From Aselliscus stoliczkanus (taxonomy: Eukaryota > Chordata > Mammalia > Chiroptera > Hipposideridae), in the NCBI GenBank assembly GCA_033961575.1, contig CM066733.1:134714421-134778420 (forward strand): a stretch of DNA of 64,000 nt, given 5' to 3'. The notes below the pieces were generated by a model that worked only from the letters and a program-made list of their open reading frames with translations, was not told the origin of the DNA and searched no databases. This document shows positions 36,831-48,654 of this stretch, one piece after another; within the stretch, counting starts at the first letter, position 1; every line of letters begins with the position of its first letter. A program made the translations under genes and the position numbers.

Positions 36831-37164
36831 ACTGTGTCAACTGTCACTTGTTATTATTAAAGTAATACCAATCATGCCAACAGTTCTGTTAAGGCATTCC
36901 TTTGCTTGCCCCAAAGAGATCTCAAGTGCTCTGCATTGACTTAGTTCCCACTTTAGATAGTGGCACATAATTCTCACTTCCTCAAAGTGTTTTCCTCAAA
37001 ATTGGATGGTTATTTACATCCAAAGTGTGGAAATCAGCAAATTCTCTAAGGGAATCTTTGAGCTGGCTGGCTCTGAGGTCCAGTCAGGTTCTAGTGGGCT
37101 CTTGTCCTCACATCCGGTTTCAGTCGGTGATGCTAACATAATTCTAACGTTACAATTCACCTCT

Positions 37165-37390
37165 GCCTGGTGTCACAAAAGCTTTATGTGCGTTACCTCA
37201 TTTCTTTTTGTCTTCACAATAAACCTGTGAGGTAGATATTCTTCTTAGTCCTATTTTACACTTGAAGAAACTAAGATATTAAAAAATTAAAAGGCTTTCC
37301 TATGTCATCTTGCTGAAAGTGACAAAGCCTGTCACAGAGGTGGATCTGACGCCAAGGTCTGTGTTCTTTCGTCTCAGCCACCTGTCTACT
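37165..37390. repeat. MIR relic
   Basis: 'acaataaacctgtgaggta' and 'ttacacttgaagaaactaag' belong to a MIR copy, followed by its degraded tail. Confidence 0.75.
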
Positions 37391-37559
37391 AACTGTCCTG
37401 GTTGGTAGTGGTCTTACCCTGGGTTAGCCTTTTTTTAAAATTCTTCAACCCCTCAATATCAAGGCCACTGAATTTCTAGGCTTATCAGTGTCCAAGAGCT
37501 GGTAATGGCTTTTGCATTTTTGGCTTTTGCAAATTATGGACCATGAGCAGATAATGGCT

Positions 37560-37805
37560 TTTGCATTTTTAAATGGGTAGGAACAGATGAAAAGAAAAAT
37601 AATACTACTTAGTGACACTTGAAAATTAGATGCAATTCAAGTTTCAGTGTTTATAAATAAATTTTATTGGACGTAACCACACTTGTTTATTTACATATTA
37701 TCTATGACTGCGTTCACACTATAATGGCAGAGTTAAGTAGATGTGACAGAGACCATCTGGCCCACAGAGCTGAAAATATTTACTATCTGGTCAATCCTGT
37801 TCTAG
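37560..37805. repeat. Ancient DNA-transposon (MER-type) relic
   Basis: 'ataaattttattggacgtaa', 'tatctatgactgcgttcaca' and 'ctggcccacagagctgaaa' match a common mammalian hAT-like non-autonomous relic. Family not assigned. Confidence 0.6.
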
Positions 37806-37834
37806 ACTCTTGCTCCTTCCTCTCCCTGTGGTTC

Positions 37835-37965
37835 AGAGACCAGTAGCATCAGCATCACCTGGGAATTATTAGAACAGCAGAGCCTCAGGGTCTATGTCAG
37901 AGTCAGAACCAGAATCTGCATTTTAATAAGGTCACCTATTGATGTTTGAGCAGCCCTGGTCCAGG
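37835..37965. repeat. MER5-type relic
   Basis: 'gtggttcagagaccagtagc' and 'gcatcacctgggaattatt' with 'agaatctgcattttaataag' fit a MER5-type hAT element. Confidence 0.75.
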
Positions 37966-37999
37966 GAGAGGGTCATGTCACAGAGCTTTGGAGAAAGAT

Positions 38000-38200
38000 G
38001 GTAGATTCTGGGCCTGATACTCTTGCACCAACATTTCCTATCTATGTAGCCTTGGATGTAACCCTGAACTTGATCCTCGGGCTTCTCATCTGTAAAGTGG
38101 ATCCAATAACATCTACCTTTAAGGATTACTTGGAAGAATAGAGATATTGTCTGTAGTGGACCCATCACAGTGACAGTCACATAGCATACATTTAAGAAAT
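38000..38200. repeat. MIR relic
   Basis: 'ggcttctcatctgtaaagtg' and 'aaggattacttggaagaata' are MIR core words. Confidence 0.75.
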
Positions 38201-38334
38201 TAAAAGAATGGTAGCTCCAAAGATGGTGGTCCCTGGACATGTGGGGCATGTGACCTCCCTAATAAAAGCCTACCGTCTTGGCTCCATGGAAACTGAAGAA
38301 ACTAGCAAAAGTTTTCAGTGTGTTTGATCAGAAG

Positions 38335-38690
38335 TGAAGATCGCTTCAGTGTGTCCCCACCAGATTCATATGTTGAAACCTAATCCCCAATGCACTGGTA
38401 TTTGGAGGGGGGACCTTTAGGAGGTGATTAGGTCATGAGAGTGGAGCCCTCATGAATGGGATTAGTGCCTTAAAAAAGAGCTGCCTTGTCCATTCCACCA
38501 TATGAGGACACAGCAAAAAGATGGCCATCTATGAACCAGGAAGCACATTCTCACCAGACATCGAATCCGCCAGCACCTTTATCTTGTACTTCCCAGACTC
38601 CAGAGCTGTAAAAAACAAATTTCTCTTGTTTATAAGCCACCAGTCTTTGGTGGTTTTGTTATAGCAGCCTGAATTCGCTAAGAGTGTGTT
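38335..38690 (+). repeat. MaLR-type solo LTR
   Basis: 'ttcatatgttgaaacctaat', 'aggtgattaggtcatgagag', 'accatatgaggacacagc' and 'gagctgtaaaaaacaaattt' are typical of MLT/MST long terminal repeats of the ERVL-MaLR group. No internal viral genes lie next to it, so it is a solo LTR left by recombination. Confidence 0.8.
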
Positions 38691-38699
38691 TGATTAAAA

Positions 38700-40115
38700 A
38701 ATGATGACCTAATAATAATGTAAAGCTATCAAAGAGTGAGTAAAGAACTGCCTGCTTATTCTTCATTCTCCTAAATTCTTCCCCAGGCCCTTGACCACCA
38801 CCTCTAGGTTCAGCCCCACCCTAGGCTCTGGGATACCCACATCCTTAGTCAGTGTTCAGGTGACTCAACATCAAGTCAATGCCACTCAAAAACCTGTTCA
38901 CATCACGTGTCCTGTATTGAGAAACTGGATGTCTGCCTTATGCCTCATATATTCATTCAACAAATACTTAATTGAGTATTTCCCTTTGTGCTAATCAGAG
39001 GGCCTCCTGAAGACAATACAGACATAGTTCCTAGGAATCAGCCTTTCCCTTATACCCCAGTGAATCGCTTCTTTCCCTGAGTATCTGCCTTGCTAAAATG
39101 TCAAATACTCCACTCGTCCAAAACTGAGCTCCAGACTTGCTCCTCCCAGTTCTTCTAAAAGTGCGGTCTCCTCACACCTAGTCCAGCCAGCATCTCCTGC
39201 CAGAGCTATAACTGTGGGTCTCCATATAACGTGTTCCCAGACTCTAGGCCTTTCCCCCTGTTGGACCTCATCAATGCTGACCTTACAAATGTGTGCCCCA
39301 CTTACCCCATGGAGTTCCCACACCTGGTTGGAGCCTCCTCTCTGATAGAGCATCCCTTTGGGTGTTTTAGTGACAATCCCTCATTTCTTATAACAACAAG
39401 CCTCACCACCAGCTTGTGTGAACACAGCTCCAGCTGATCACATCAATGGAAACTATAAAAGGAACTCTAGCTCTGTTCATTCACCTTTTTTGATCATGGG
39501 ATAGTCCTTATGTTCTGTGACTCATGCTTAAATGCTTTGAGTGTGCTCTTTCCTGGACAGTCAGTTTCCCCTGATTCACTGGCCACATGCTTTTTCCCTT
39601 GGGGGGTAATTTGCTGGATCATCTTTCATATTTGGTGAACTGTTTCTCAGAGCTTGGATGGATTACCTGGGAAAGGCCTAAAGGAGGTGAGGAACTCGAA
39701 AGTTTCCTATCAAATGAAGGCATTAAAAAACTAAGACAAATAATTGAATACAGTCCTCTTCTGGTATTGTGGCTATAGCAAGTTCACATCACATGAAGAT
39801 GTAAATCTTGTTTCCTGAAAGCAAATGCAGCTGAAAAGATAATTTCCCCAGGACTTTCTCAGGCTGATTTTCAAGAAGGACTGGGAACTGTAGCTGCAGT
39901 CAAGGTGTGATTTTATTAACAAAAACAATACTTACACTAATAATGCCTAGCATGGCAATGCCACCATTCCAGAGAAAGGAGCGTGCTCTGACAGGCAGTC
40001 AAACAGTATTTTTTTTTCAGTTGGTTTTGTTTCACTTGTTTAAAATCTGCTAAATTAAGCATTATGGCTAATGAAACAAACTTCAGAGACAAGCAAATCT
40101 CTAATAGCATTTTGT
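38700..40115. other. Intergenic, nothing recognised
   Basis: Open frames at 39093-39353 and 39231-39437 are short and show no known domain. Confidence 0.5.
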
Positions 40116-40117
40116 CA

Positions 40118-40260
40118 GTTTCTAGATCTGTGACCCTGACCCTCTGTTATTTTATATATAGAATGGGATAATGATACTTACTTGTGAAGACTAAATATGA
40201 TAAAGCAAATGAAACATTAAGCTCAATCCTGAGCATACAGTGTGCCATAAAGGATGTGTA
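40118..40260. repeat. MIR relic
   Basis: 'atagaatgggataatgatac' and 'ttgtgaagactaaatatga' are MIR-like. Confidence 0.6.
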
Positions 40261-40794
40261 AAATATATGGATATGGGGTACTGAGTGTCAGGAAATGATA
40301 ATCCAAACTCCACTTGATTGTCAACTAGACAATCTTAATCAACCCCCTTACCATCCTATGGAGGAAGGCTCTACCTTCAAATCAGAAATAAAATAGCTTT
40401 TAAATCTGTAAAGTTTCTGGCAATATTTTCTTCATCCTGTTCACAGCTGCCAAGAGAAGTGTGAAGTGTGAGTCCCATCAAGCACCCCTTCTTGGGTGCT
40501 GATACTTCCTGTGGATAGGCAGAGCAGCTATAACTTGTTTAATGCTTGTGTCCCACAAGGATGCCACAGAGCCTTCCATGAGACTTCTGGTTACCTTTCT
40601 ACACCTGTCATAGAGGTGAGTAGGGCATAAGGCAGAATGGCAAAGGTAAGAACATAGTTTCTATTTGAAATGGTATTTGAAAAGGGTAGAGCCAAAAATG
40701 AGTCACAGTCATGGAAATTTCAGATTATTGAGAGACTAATTTACCTTATTGGATTAGTCACACATACTTCAGGATAGGACAACAAAGTGTACAT

Positions 40795-40925
40795 TTGTCA
40801 CTCATTATATTATTTGAGTATGATTAAGGGCCAAGCACATTATATTATCTTCATTTAATCCTTACATCAAATCTTGGAGGTAGGTACAATTATTATCCCT
40901 CTTCATATAATTTCCACTTAATAAT
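40795..40925. repeat. MIR relic
   Basis: 'atcttcatttaatccttac' and 'cttggaggtaggtacaatt' are MIR-like words. Confidence 0.6.
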
Positions 40926-41623
40926 ATCCATATGTACATACTTCTACTGAGGGACACAAAAATAGTTACATGGAAAGGCATATTATATTCTTAAATAAAA
41001 ATGTTCAACAATAAACAATGTCTTCCCTCCAAAATTATAAATTTAATGCACTTTTCTCCCCACAAAACTAACCAAATATTTTCAAGGGGGAGGGACTAGA
41101 TAAGTGAATTTCTCATATGAAAAAGTAAGCAAGAGATTAGTCAGGAAAATTCTTGAAAAAATTAGTAGAAGCAAGATACTCTGGTAGATATTAAAGTACA
41201 TTATAACATTCTAATTATTAAAACAATGTTTTCTTTGCATAAGAACAGACCAAAAAATCAACAGAATAGGGTATAAAGTCCAACAGTGTATTAAAATATG
41301 CACAGAAATTTAGGATATGATAAATTTAGTTGGAGAATGATGTATTATTCAACAAATGGCATTGGAACAACCAGGTGGTCATCTGGAAAAACAAAATAAA
41401 ATTAGATCCTTACTTCATAGCTTAAAATAAATAAAATAAAGTTCAGATTGATCAAACATGTAAATGTGAAAAATGAAGTCACAAAATATTCAGAAGAAAG
41501 TTGGAAGATTTAAATGTTTTAATTTCAGAGTGAGAAGGTCTTTTCTAAATATGATAAAAACCCAGAAGCCATAAAAATGTGTTAAAACTTCTGCTTGGAA
41601 AACTAAAGGTTAAAAGACAAAAA

Positions 41624-41648
41624 TGTGTGTGTGTGTGTGTGTGTGTGT
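41624..41648. repeat. (TG)n microsatellite
   Basis: A TG dinucleotide run of about 25 bases within the L1 relic. Confidence 0.95.
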
Positions 41649-41807
41649 TTGCGATTTGCCAATCATACAGAAGATAGGGACTAATTTCCATGTACACGAT
41701 CAGTTCTTACACTTTGATGAGAAGGCCAACACCCAAACGAAAATGCACAAAAGACTTGTGCAGTTACAGAAAGGGAAATAAAAACAGGTCTTTAAAATAC
41801 GAAATGA

Positions 41808-41928
41808 GGGCCGGCCGAGTGGCGTGGTGGTTAAGCGTTGGCTTGGGACTCCAGTGGCCCCAGTTCGGGTCCCACATATGAGGGCAAGTGATACTGCCCT
41901 CAAAAAAACAAACAAACGAACAAAAAAA
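41808..41928 (+). mobile_element. Rhin-1-like tRNA SINE
   Basis: It starts gggccggccgagtggcgtgg, with 'cagttcgggtcccacatatg' and the end 'agtgatactgccctc', then an A-rich tail with AAAC units. Target duplication is diverged (gaaatga... on each side) and not certain. Confidence 0.9.
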
Positions 41929-42345
41929 TGAAATAATGCTCACCTGTAGCCGGGACAAGAGCAATTCACATTAAACTGCAATAAGATGCTATTTGCACCT
42001 AACGGTTTAACAAAGATTTCTATGGTTTAATAAAGATTACTATGAGCAAACAGCACTTGAGGGTGAGAGTATAAAGGGACAACCATCATAGAGAACAATT
42101 TGAGACTATTCTATCCAGTTTCCAAATACAGAGATTTTTTTACCCAGCAATTCCACTGATAAAAGTATATCTCACAGACTTACTCCCATGTGTGCAATGA
42201 CTCACCCACACTGCAGCATTGTCTCCCAGAGCAAGACTGGAAGAAGCCTAAATGACCATCAATAGTTAAATAATGGTTAAATAATGGTACGGCTCTGTCA
42301 CAGAATGCTGTGTGGCCATTACAGAAAAAAAATAATAATAAAGTA

Positions 42346-43495
42346 GATCGCATGTGCTGATGTGGGGCCAGCTAGAAGATCATTTAAATGTAAAACTATG
42401 TAAGCCTGAGTAAAGAGATTTTGAAAAGTTGAGTAACTTGCTTAAAATAATGTTGCTATTAAGTGAGGTAGTTTGTACTAGAACTCAGTTCTTTCTGAGT
42501 ACAAGGCCTGCTCCAGTGGGCTCTGGGCCCTGCTGTCCAGCTACTGGGGGAGTCATGTTGCTGATAAAATGGGGAAGGTCAATGGAATGCATGTCTTCTA
42601 TGACTTTATGGATCCATTGTTTCTTTGGGCAATTTTTCAAGGAGTTAAGGGACAGAGTGGAGAGGGGAGGATTGATGACAAGACTTTGATCTACTTAGTT
42701 GTTTCTTGAGCATTTTATTAAAGCTTTCCCCTTAACATCTGTCAGACATTTCTGGGACAAGCAGGGAAGCCATGGCTTTTTGATTCTCTGGTGCAGACAT
42801 GAAGCTGAGAGAAATAGTGTCGGGAAACATGAAAATTTGTTCCCTCAGCTCTTTGGAAAGCATTCTGTACCCTGAAGAATGCCAGGTTCTTAGGGCAAAA
42901 CCTTTTCCTTTCTGAAGTGAAAGACATTCAGCAAACTAGGGTTTTAACAGTTGCTGAAAGGCATGTGGCAACATCACAATTCAGTTCACAAAAGGAAATG
43001 AAGGCAGAGTTCTTATCTAATTAAAACAGCTCGGAGAAAGAAAGTGGGCAAAGGGTAATTACCTAACTTGGCATTTGGCCCAGAAAAGGAAGGTTAAGTC
43101 TTTCTTTTCTGGCAAAAAACTGTCAGGAAACCTCAAATTACAGTGCTTGTTTTAGAGCCGTAGGGAATTTTTCAACCATGAATCCCATGGTACTTGACAC
43201 ATGTGAATTATTTGGCCCTTGAGATGCTCCCTTAAAAAAGCAATTATTCATTTTTCTACAGATAGGGAAGTTAAATTTGATTAAGGTTCTGAAGATTTTA
43301 CAAAACAATCTAAAGCCCCAATCACTGGTATCTTTCTAGATTCTAATTCCTTTGTCTTAGTCTTTAAGGCTTTTATCAAGGGGAAGAAACCTAGCTTGAT
43401 AAAAATGTGCTGGTATTTCCTAGAGATATTGTGGGGGTTTTTTGGCTGTTGTTGTTTGTGAGTTTGTTTGTTTTTTATTTTCATCTGTTTGAAAG
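42346..43495. other. Intergenic, nothing recognised
   Basis: No gene. Short frames only. Confidence 0.5.
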
Positions 43496-43499
43496 TTTC

Positions 43500-43690
43500 C
43501 ATGGTAGCATGGTGTACCATGTGGTCTATTGGGTGGTCAGGAAACCTGAGTTTTATTTCTGGGCTACTATTCACCTGGTATGTGTCCCTGAGCTTATCAG
43601 TTCACCTCCCTGGGGCTCAGATCCTTCATCTGCAAAATAAGAAAATTTGTGTTAAATTCTTATCAAGAAATGCAATCAATATATAAAATA
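43500..43690. repeat. MIR relic
   Basis: 'gtccctgagcttatcagttc' and 'ttcatctgcaaaataagaa' are MIR-like words. Confidence 0.65.
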
Positions 43691-44113
43691 GAGGAAGACA
43701 AAGCCATTTTGGTGAAATGAGACAAGAGGCCATAGGGGCTGATCCTTCCTCAGCCATCCTGCATAGCTCGAGAATGGCCTTCACATCATCTCCAAGGGGC
43801 CCTAGAATTCCTGTGTAGGGGGAGGTTTTGGTCAAAAAGGGATACAAACTTTCAGTTGTAAGATGAATAAGTTCTGGGGATCTAATGTACAGCCTGGTAA
43901 CTATACTGGTATGGGGAGGTGGGGAAAACAAGGAGATGTTGATTAAGGGTGCAAAGTTGCAGCTATATAAGATAAATAAGCCTAAGGATCTAGTGTGCAG
44001 CATGATGACTATAGCTAATAATACTACATTGTATGCTGGAAATTTTTTAAAAGAGTAAATTTCAGGTGCTCCCACCACAGAAACACACCCAACATGTGAG
44101 GAGATAGGTATGT

Positions 44114-44226
44114 TTTTTTGTTTGTTTTTTTTTGAGGGCAGTGTCATTGGCCCTCCTATGTGGGACCGAACCGGAGCCGCTGGCTTCTGAAGCCAGCGCT
44201 TAACCGCCGCGCCACTCGGCTGGCCC
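44114..44226 (-). mobile_element. Rhin-1-like tRNA SINE, first of a pair
   Basis: Minus-strand copy with the tRNA head 'gggccagccgagtggcg' and 'gcgctggcttcagaagcc'; its poly(T) borders the left 13-base duplication gagataggtatgt (44101-44113), which returns at 44348-44360 after the second SINE. Confidence 0.9.
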
Positions 44227-44234
44227 AAAACGAG

Positions 44235-44347
44235 ATTGCTTTTTTTTTTTTTTCAGGGCAGTGTCACTGCCCCTCATAAGTGGGACCCGAACCGGGGCCG
44301 CTGGCTTCCCAAACCAGCGCTTAACCACCGCGCCACTCGACCGGCCC
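44235..44347 (-). mobile_element. Rhin-1-like tRNA SINE, second of a pair
   Basis: A second minus-strand copy in the same orientation, with head 'gggccggtcgagtggcg' and 'ttcgggtcccacttatg'. Only the outer duplication gagataggtatgt is shared by the pair, so one element probably landed in or beside the other's tail. Confidence 0.88.
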
Positions 44348-44594
44348 GAGATAGGTATGTTAATTAGCTTGACTGTGGTAATCATTTCACTATGCACATG
44401 TATAAACCTCACGTTGTACACCTGAAATATATACATTTTTTACCTTTTAAAATAGTAAATTGTGATGTGGACCTAAAAATAATTGATCCTGATAAAAATA
44501 CATTCAGTGAATTAAGAATAAGAGTATATTTACTCTTGGTTTATAAAATTGGTTTAGTGTGCTATTTTTTCAAATGGATCAAAAATTAAAATGC

Positions 44595-44815
44595 CTTATT
44601 GAAAAATAATAGTACCGTATTGGATATTTAAGAGAGTAGATCTTAAATGTTCTCACCACACATACAAAAAAAATAGTGGCTATGTGAGATAATGTATGTG
44701 TTAATTAGCTTGGTGTGGTAATCATTTCACAATGTATACATATGTCAAATAATCATGTATACCTTAAGTATATATAATTTTTGTCAATTATACCTCAATA
44801 AAGCTGGAGGAAAAT
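44595..44815 (+). repeat. L1 3' UTR fragment
   Basis: 'tcttaaatgttctcaccac', 'ttaattagcttggtgtgg' and 'attatacctcaataaagctg' are L1 3' UTR words, repeating in part the text at 44354-44445. An A-rich tail follows. Confidence 0.8.
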
Positions 44816-45114
44816 GTTTACTACAAAAACTAAACACTGTCAAAAAGAAAAAAAAGAAAAGAAAATCATCAGCCTTGATGGTTTCTAAAGTACCATCATA
44901 TGTTAACATTTTATATAATAGCTCCATAATTCTATATTTGTAAAAAAATATATAAGCAATTGAATAAACTCTTCGACTCCCTTGCAAAATAAAGGTAATA
45001 CTCTTCCCCAATAATATGTAAAACAACCATGAAAAGTCTTGTTGTACCTTTTAATAAGATTAATTCCAACCAAACCTTGGGATAAAATGATTTGTCCTGT
45101 CACAAAAATGAACA

Positions 45115-45325
45115 AATAATAGTAACTAACATTATTATGTGCCAGTCACTGTGCTAAACACATCACATGTATTAGTTCATTTTATCTTCCTAATAACCCT
45201 AGGTACTATTATTATCTCTGCTTTTCAAATGCAGAACTAAAGGCAGAGAAGTGAAGTGTCTTGCCCAAAGTCATTTAGCTAGTAAGTGGCAGAGCTGAGC
45301 TTTGAACTCAGCATCCTCTACTCAG
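45115..45325 (+). repeat. MIR relic (well preserved)
   Basis: 'attatgtgccagtcactgtg', 'tcttcctaataaccctagg', 'ttgcccaaagtcatttagct' and 'agtaagtggcagagctgag' give an almost full-length MIR. Confidence 0.88.
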
Positions 45326-45944
45326 ATTTCTGTGTTAAATGTAACCCACTGGAATATTCATTCATGTACAGTTTTCTTAATGGAACAATAGAAGGGTAAA
45401 ATGTTGAAGATGGAATGACTCTTAGGGACCAGTATATCCAAATCTTTCAATTTATAAGTGAGACCAATTTAAGAAGGGAAAAAAAAATCTTTTGGCTCTG
45501 CTGATGTTCTACCATTTTTCCTAAAGTTTCTCAAAATGATTTCTATCAGAATTTGCAACTTACAGATTTACATTAAAAAAACAACAACAAGTAAAACAAG
45601 TATTAACTCAGAAAACATCAGACAAATAGACACTTTAAAGGCTTAGAGCAAATGATTATTAGCTTAGGAGGTTATTTACATTTTCTTGTGGTGAGTTTTC
45701 CATTCAAATCATCTGGTTTAGCTCTAGAAAGATATGTTGAAAACATGGCAGCATCCAGAGTTCTGCATGGATAGTTCAGTTATTAAAAAGAAAACCACTC
45801 TAGTTAGAGAATAAGACATAAGAGGCTGTACATTTCTGAACGATTATAGTTAAAATGCCCAGGGCCAAGAATTTTTCAGCCATCCAAGCAGTACAATAAT
45901 TTTCCTGAAGTTCAAAGACAGGAATGTATATACAAATTAAGTTC

Positions 45945-45977
45945 TTTAATTAATTAATTAATTAATTAATTAATTTT
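45945..45977. repeat. (TTAA)n microsatellite
   Basis: About eight TTAA units followed by a short T-run. Confidence 0.95.
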
Positions 45978-46279
45978 TTTAAATCTGAACTCACATTTGC
46001 TCAAGTTTGGATGTTTGACATCATTGGGAATCAACCAAAGGATGACTGTTTGGGTCAACCAGAAAAGCCAAGAACCAGCTATGAAAGCCTCAAGAATCCA
46101 GGCATTTCTTCTTCAGGGTTTATTTCAGAGCTGACATGTAACAAGTTCAGTTTGGAGGGTACTTCTTCAGATACCATGAAAGTCACTTATTTCAGGAGAA
46201 AACTGAGTTTCATTCTAGAGCTGAACATGTTCCAAGACAGATTCGGCAGATTTATTTCAAGTATGAAAAACCTAGGCAG

Positions 46280-46392
46280 GGCCGGCCGCGTGGCACGGTG
46301 GACAAGCGCTGGCTTGGGAAGCCAGTGGCCCTGGTTCGGTCCCACATGTGAGGGCCAGTGACACTGCCCTCAAAAAGAAAAAAAGAAAAAAA
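46280..46392 (+). mobile_element. Rhin-1-like tRNA SINE
   Basis: Starts ggccggccgcgtggcacgg, with 'gcgctggcttgggaagcc' and 'agtgacactgccctc', A-rich tail. Duplication gaaaaacctaggcag at 46265-46279 and gaaaaacccaggcag at 46393-46407 (one difference). Confidence 0.93.
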
Positions 46393-46925
46393 GAAAAACC
46401 CAGGCAGCCCCCAAAGCATGCATTTAAAACAACGCAGTTATAAAACATGCTTCTAAATGCTCTCTAACGAAATGCTGTCTAATGAAAACTAGAATGAACA
46501 AGGCTAAATTCTTAGGGTTTTGTGAGAACGGAACCAGTTCAGAAAATTAGAGCTTGTTTCAGTAGCATAAACAAAAAATAATAATATTCTTGCATATGAT
46601 AAACTCATTTACAAATGAACTTTTAAAAACTAAAGTGCATAAACATTTCTAAACTTCTAAACATTGACATGGGAAAATAGTGAGCCTCACTGTAAGCAAG
46701 AGACTAATAGACAAATGCATAAATATACTTAATAAATACACCTAGCAGAAGGTCTGTGCTTCTCTGCCCCACTGATGTTTGTTTGTTCAAATAAGGAAAA
46801 GAAAAATGGCTGGCTGATGCATCTCAGAGACACACTCTTATTTAAAGCCAGACTGTTTTATTCTTCGGTGAGTTAGAGACATTTAGAAGTATATTTTGGG
46901 ACTTAAGATTAAAAAGGGGCAACTC

Positions 46926-47084
46926 GGGCCGGCCGAATGGCTCAGTTGGTTAAGAGCTCGCTTAAGTAGTGCAAGCTGAGCTCTGAGCAACAGCGGTTCG
47001 AGGCCAGCCCGAGCTGAGTTGCCATTGAGCTGCCAACAGGTGGCAGGATGGCTCAGCTAAAAAATAAAAATAAAAAAACAAAAA
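46926..47084 (+). mobile_element. SINE variant with hybrid tail
   Basis: It starts gggccggccgaatggctcag, with 'gttggttaagagctcgc', then a B-box-like 'gcggttcgaggccagccc' and a tail 'gagctgccaacaggtggc' repeated in style to the 48.3-kb element. The 15-base duplication aaaaaggggcaactc lies at 46911-46925 and 47085-47099. Confidence 0.88.
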
Positions 47085-47439
47085 AAAAAGGGGCAACTCT
47101 TTTTTCCTGGTCTTTATTCCCTAACCTATGTGAAAAAGATAAATCATTTAATAGGATTAATGTAACAAATTCAGTAAACTGAACAGAGAGTTGAACCAAA
47201 TTGAAAGAACAGGCTCCGTAAATGGAATGTGTTCTGACTCCCCAAATACTGTATTTCCTTAGTTTTAGGACACACTATCATTTGTAACATTTAAAAATTG
47301 CTGACATGATGATTAGTTTAAAAATTCATGTAAAAAGACTTCAGTGCCAGGGGTGAAGTGATCCCGTTGTCATTGCTTATGACTTTGGGAGCATAGAATT
47401 TAGTTAGAAAAGTTCTCTCTTCATTCATTCACACAATTA

Positions 47440-47700
47440 TTTCATGCATCTGATAAATTCTTATTTATTGAGTGCCTACTAAGTGCCGGGAACACTTCTG
47501 GGCACAAGGGATATCAAGGTGAACATTGAAAGGCAAGCATCCTACTCTTGTGAAGTTTCATTCAAGTGGGGAAAAAGATAATAAACAATTTGACCAATAA
47601 ATAAAGAATTCCCAATTGTGATCAATGCTGCAAAGGAAATAAGACAGAAAGAGCAGGAAAGGGGGGAGTCAAGGAGGCTTCTCTCTGATTAAATGACATG
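47440..47700. repeat. Ancient interspersed relic
   Basis: 'ttattgagtgcctactaag' and 'ataataaacaatttgacc' are part of the ancient family also seen near 7.4 and 27.5 kb. Confidence 0.45.
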
Positions 47701-48250
47701 TAAGCACCAAGCAGAATTCTGAGCAAAAATAGAGGTTTTCTCTCACCTTCCCTTATCTGCCTCAAGACAGAGCCTCCAAAAGGAGCTCTCTTGTCATTAG
47801 TCCCCTCCCCTGGAGTTGCATCTACCAGGGGGAGATTAACTCTTATCACAAGAGAGACTAGAACTTGACACCACGCCCAGACAGACAGTCACAAGCTATC
47901 ATGCCTTCCCCCTATTCTTCTAAGGGCTCCTTCGTCTTTCCTAAAAATCGTTTACTCACCGATAAATTGCCTAATCCCTCTTCCCTTTCCTCTATCAGGA
48001 CAATATATACTAGTATGATGTCAAATATTACCAATTTTTTGATTGTTCACATTTTTCCTGTGGTGCCCCCAAGCATGGAATATTAAAAATGAATACATTT
48101 GTATACCTTTTCTCTTGTTAATCTGCCTGATGTCAGTTTATTTCAAAGACCTAGCTATTGAACCTAGGAGCGTAGAGGGAAAGTCTTTCCTCTCCTACAC
48201 AGTGAAGAAAGGGAAATGTAATTACCTACATCAAAAAATGTAGGAGATTG

Positions 48251-48638
48251 GGGGCGGCCGGGTGGCTCAGTTGGTTACAGTGTAAGCCCTGAGCAACAGG
48301 GTTGCTGGTTTGATTCCCACATGGGCCAGTGAGCTGCACCCTCTGCAACTAGATTGAAGACAACAACTTGAGCTGAGCTGCCACTGAGCTGCCAGTGGGC
48401 AGCTGGATGGCTCAGCTAGTTAGAACGTCTGCTTTCAACAACAACGTTGCCAGTTCAACTTCCACATGGGATGGTGAGCTGCACCCCCTCTCACACACAC
48501 ACAACTAGCTTGAAAATGGTGACTGGACTTGGAGCTGAGCTGCGTCCTCCACAACTAAGATTGAAGGACAACAACTTGACTTGGAGCTGATGGGTCCTGG
48601 AAGAAAAAAAACACATTGATCTCCAATAAAGTTTTTTA
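48251..48638 (+). mobile_element. Dimeric VES-like SINE (about 390 bp)
   Basis: Two tRNA-like heads are visible: 'ggtggctcagttggttaca' (about 48260) and 'ggatggctcagctagttag' (about 48403). Two tails carry 'actagattgaagacaac' and, at the end, 'gagctgatgggtcctgg'. The end is 'ctccaataaagttttttaa'. Duplication aaaaaatgtaggag at 48233-48246 and 48639-48652 shows it moved as one unit. Confidence 0.88.
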
Positions 48639-48654
48639 AAAAAATGTAGGAGGT

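Larger units (their letters stand above)
40930..42345 (+). repeat. Old L1 ORF2 3' segment, split by a SINE and a (TG)n
   Basis: Words 'aacaaatggcattggaac', 'gatccttacttcatagct', 'ccagaagccataaaaatg', 'acccagcaattccactgat' and 'aatgctgtgtggccattac' follow LINE-1 ORF2 order. A (TG)n run (41624-41648) and a Rhin-1-like SINE (from 41808) interrupt it. The frame is lost. Confidence 0.7.
43855..44450 (+). repeat. L1 3' UTR, split by two SINEs
   Basis: Repeated modules 'aagttctggggatctaatgt' and 'aagcctaaggatctagtgtg', 'aaattttttaaaagagtaaa' and 'acacctgaaatatatac' match L1MA/L1MB-type 3' UTR. The two SINEs at 44114-44347 break it between 44113 and 44348. Confidence 0.8.

Noticed and set aside
38335..38690. 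Endogenous retrovirus with genes
   Set aside because: Only a MaLR-type solo LTR is present; no gag, pol or env-like frame lies beside it.
46280..46392. tRNA genes in the SINE heads (here and in the other SINE copies)
   Set aside because: Only A- and B-box-like text is present; no complete cloverleaf, and elements have A-tails and target duplications.
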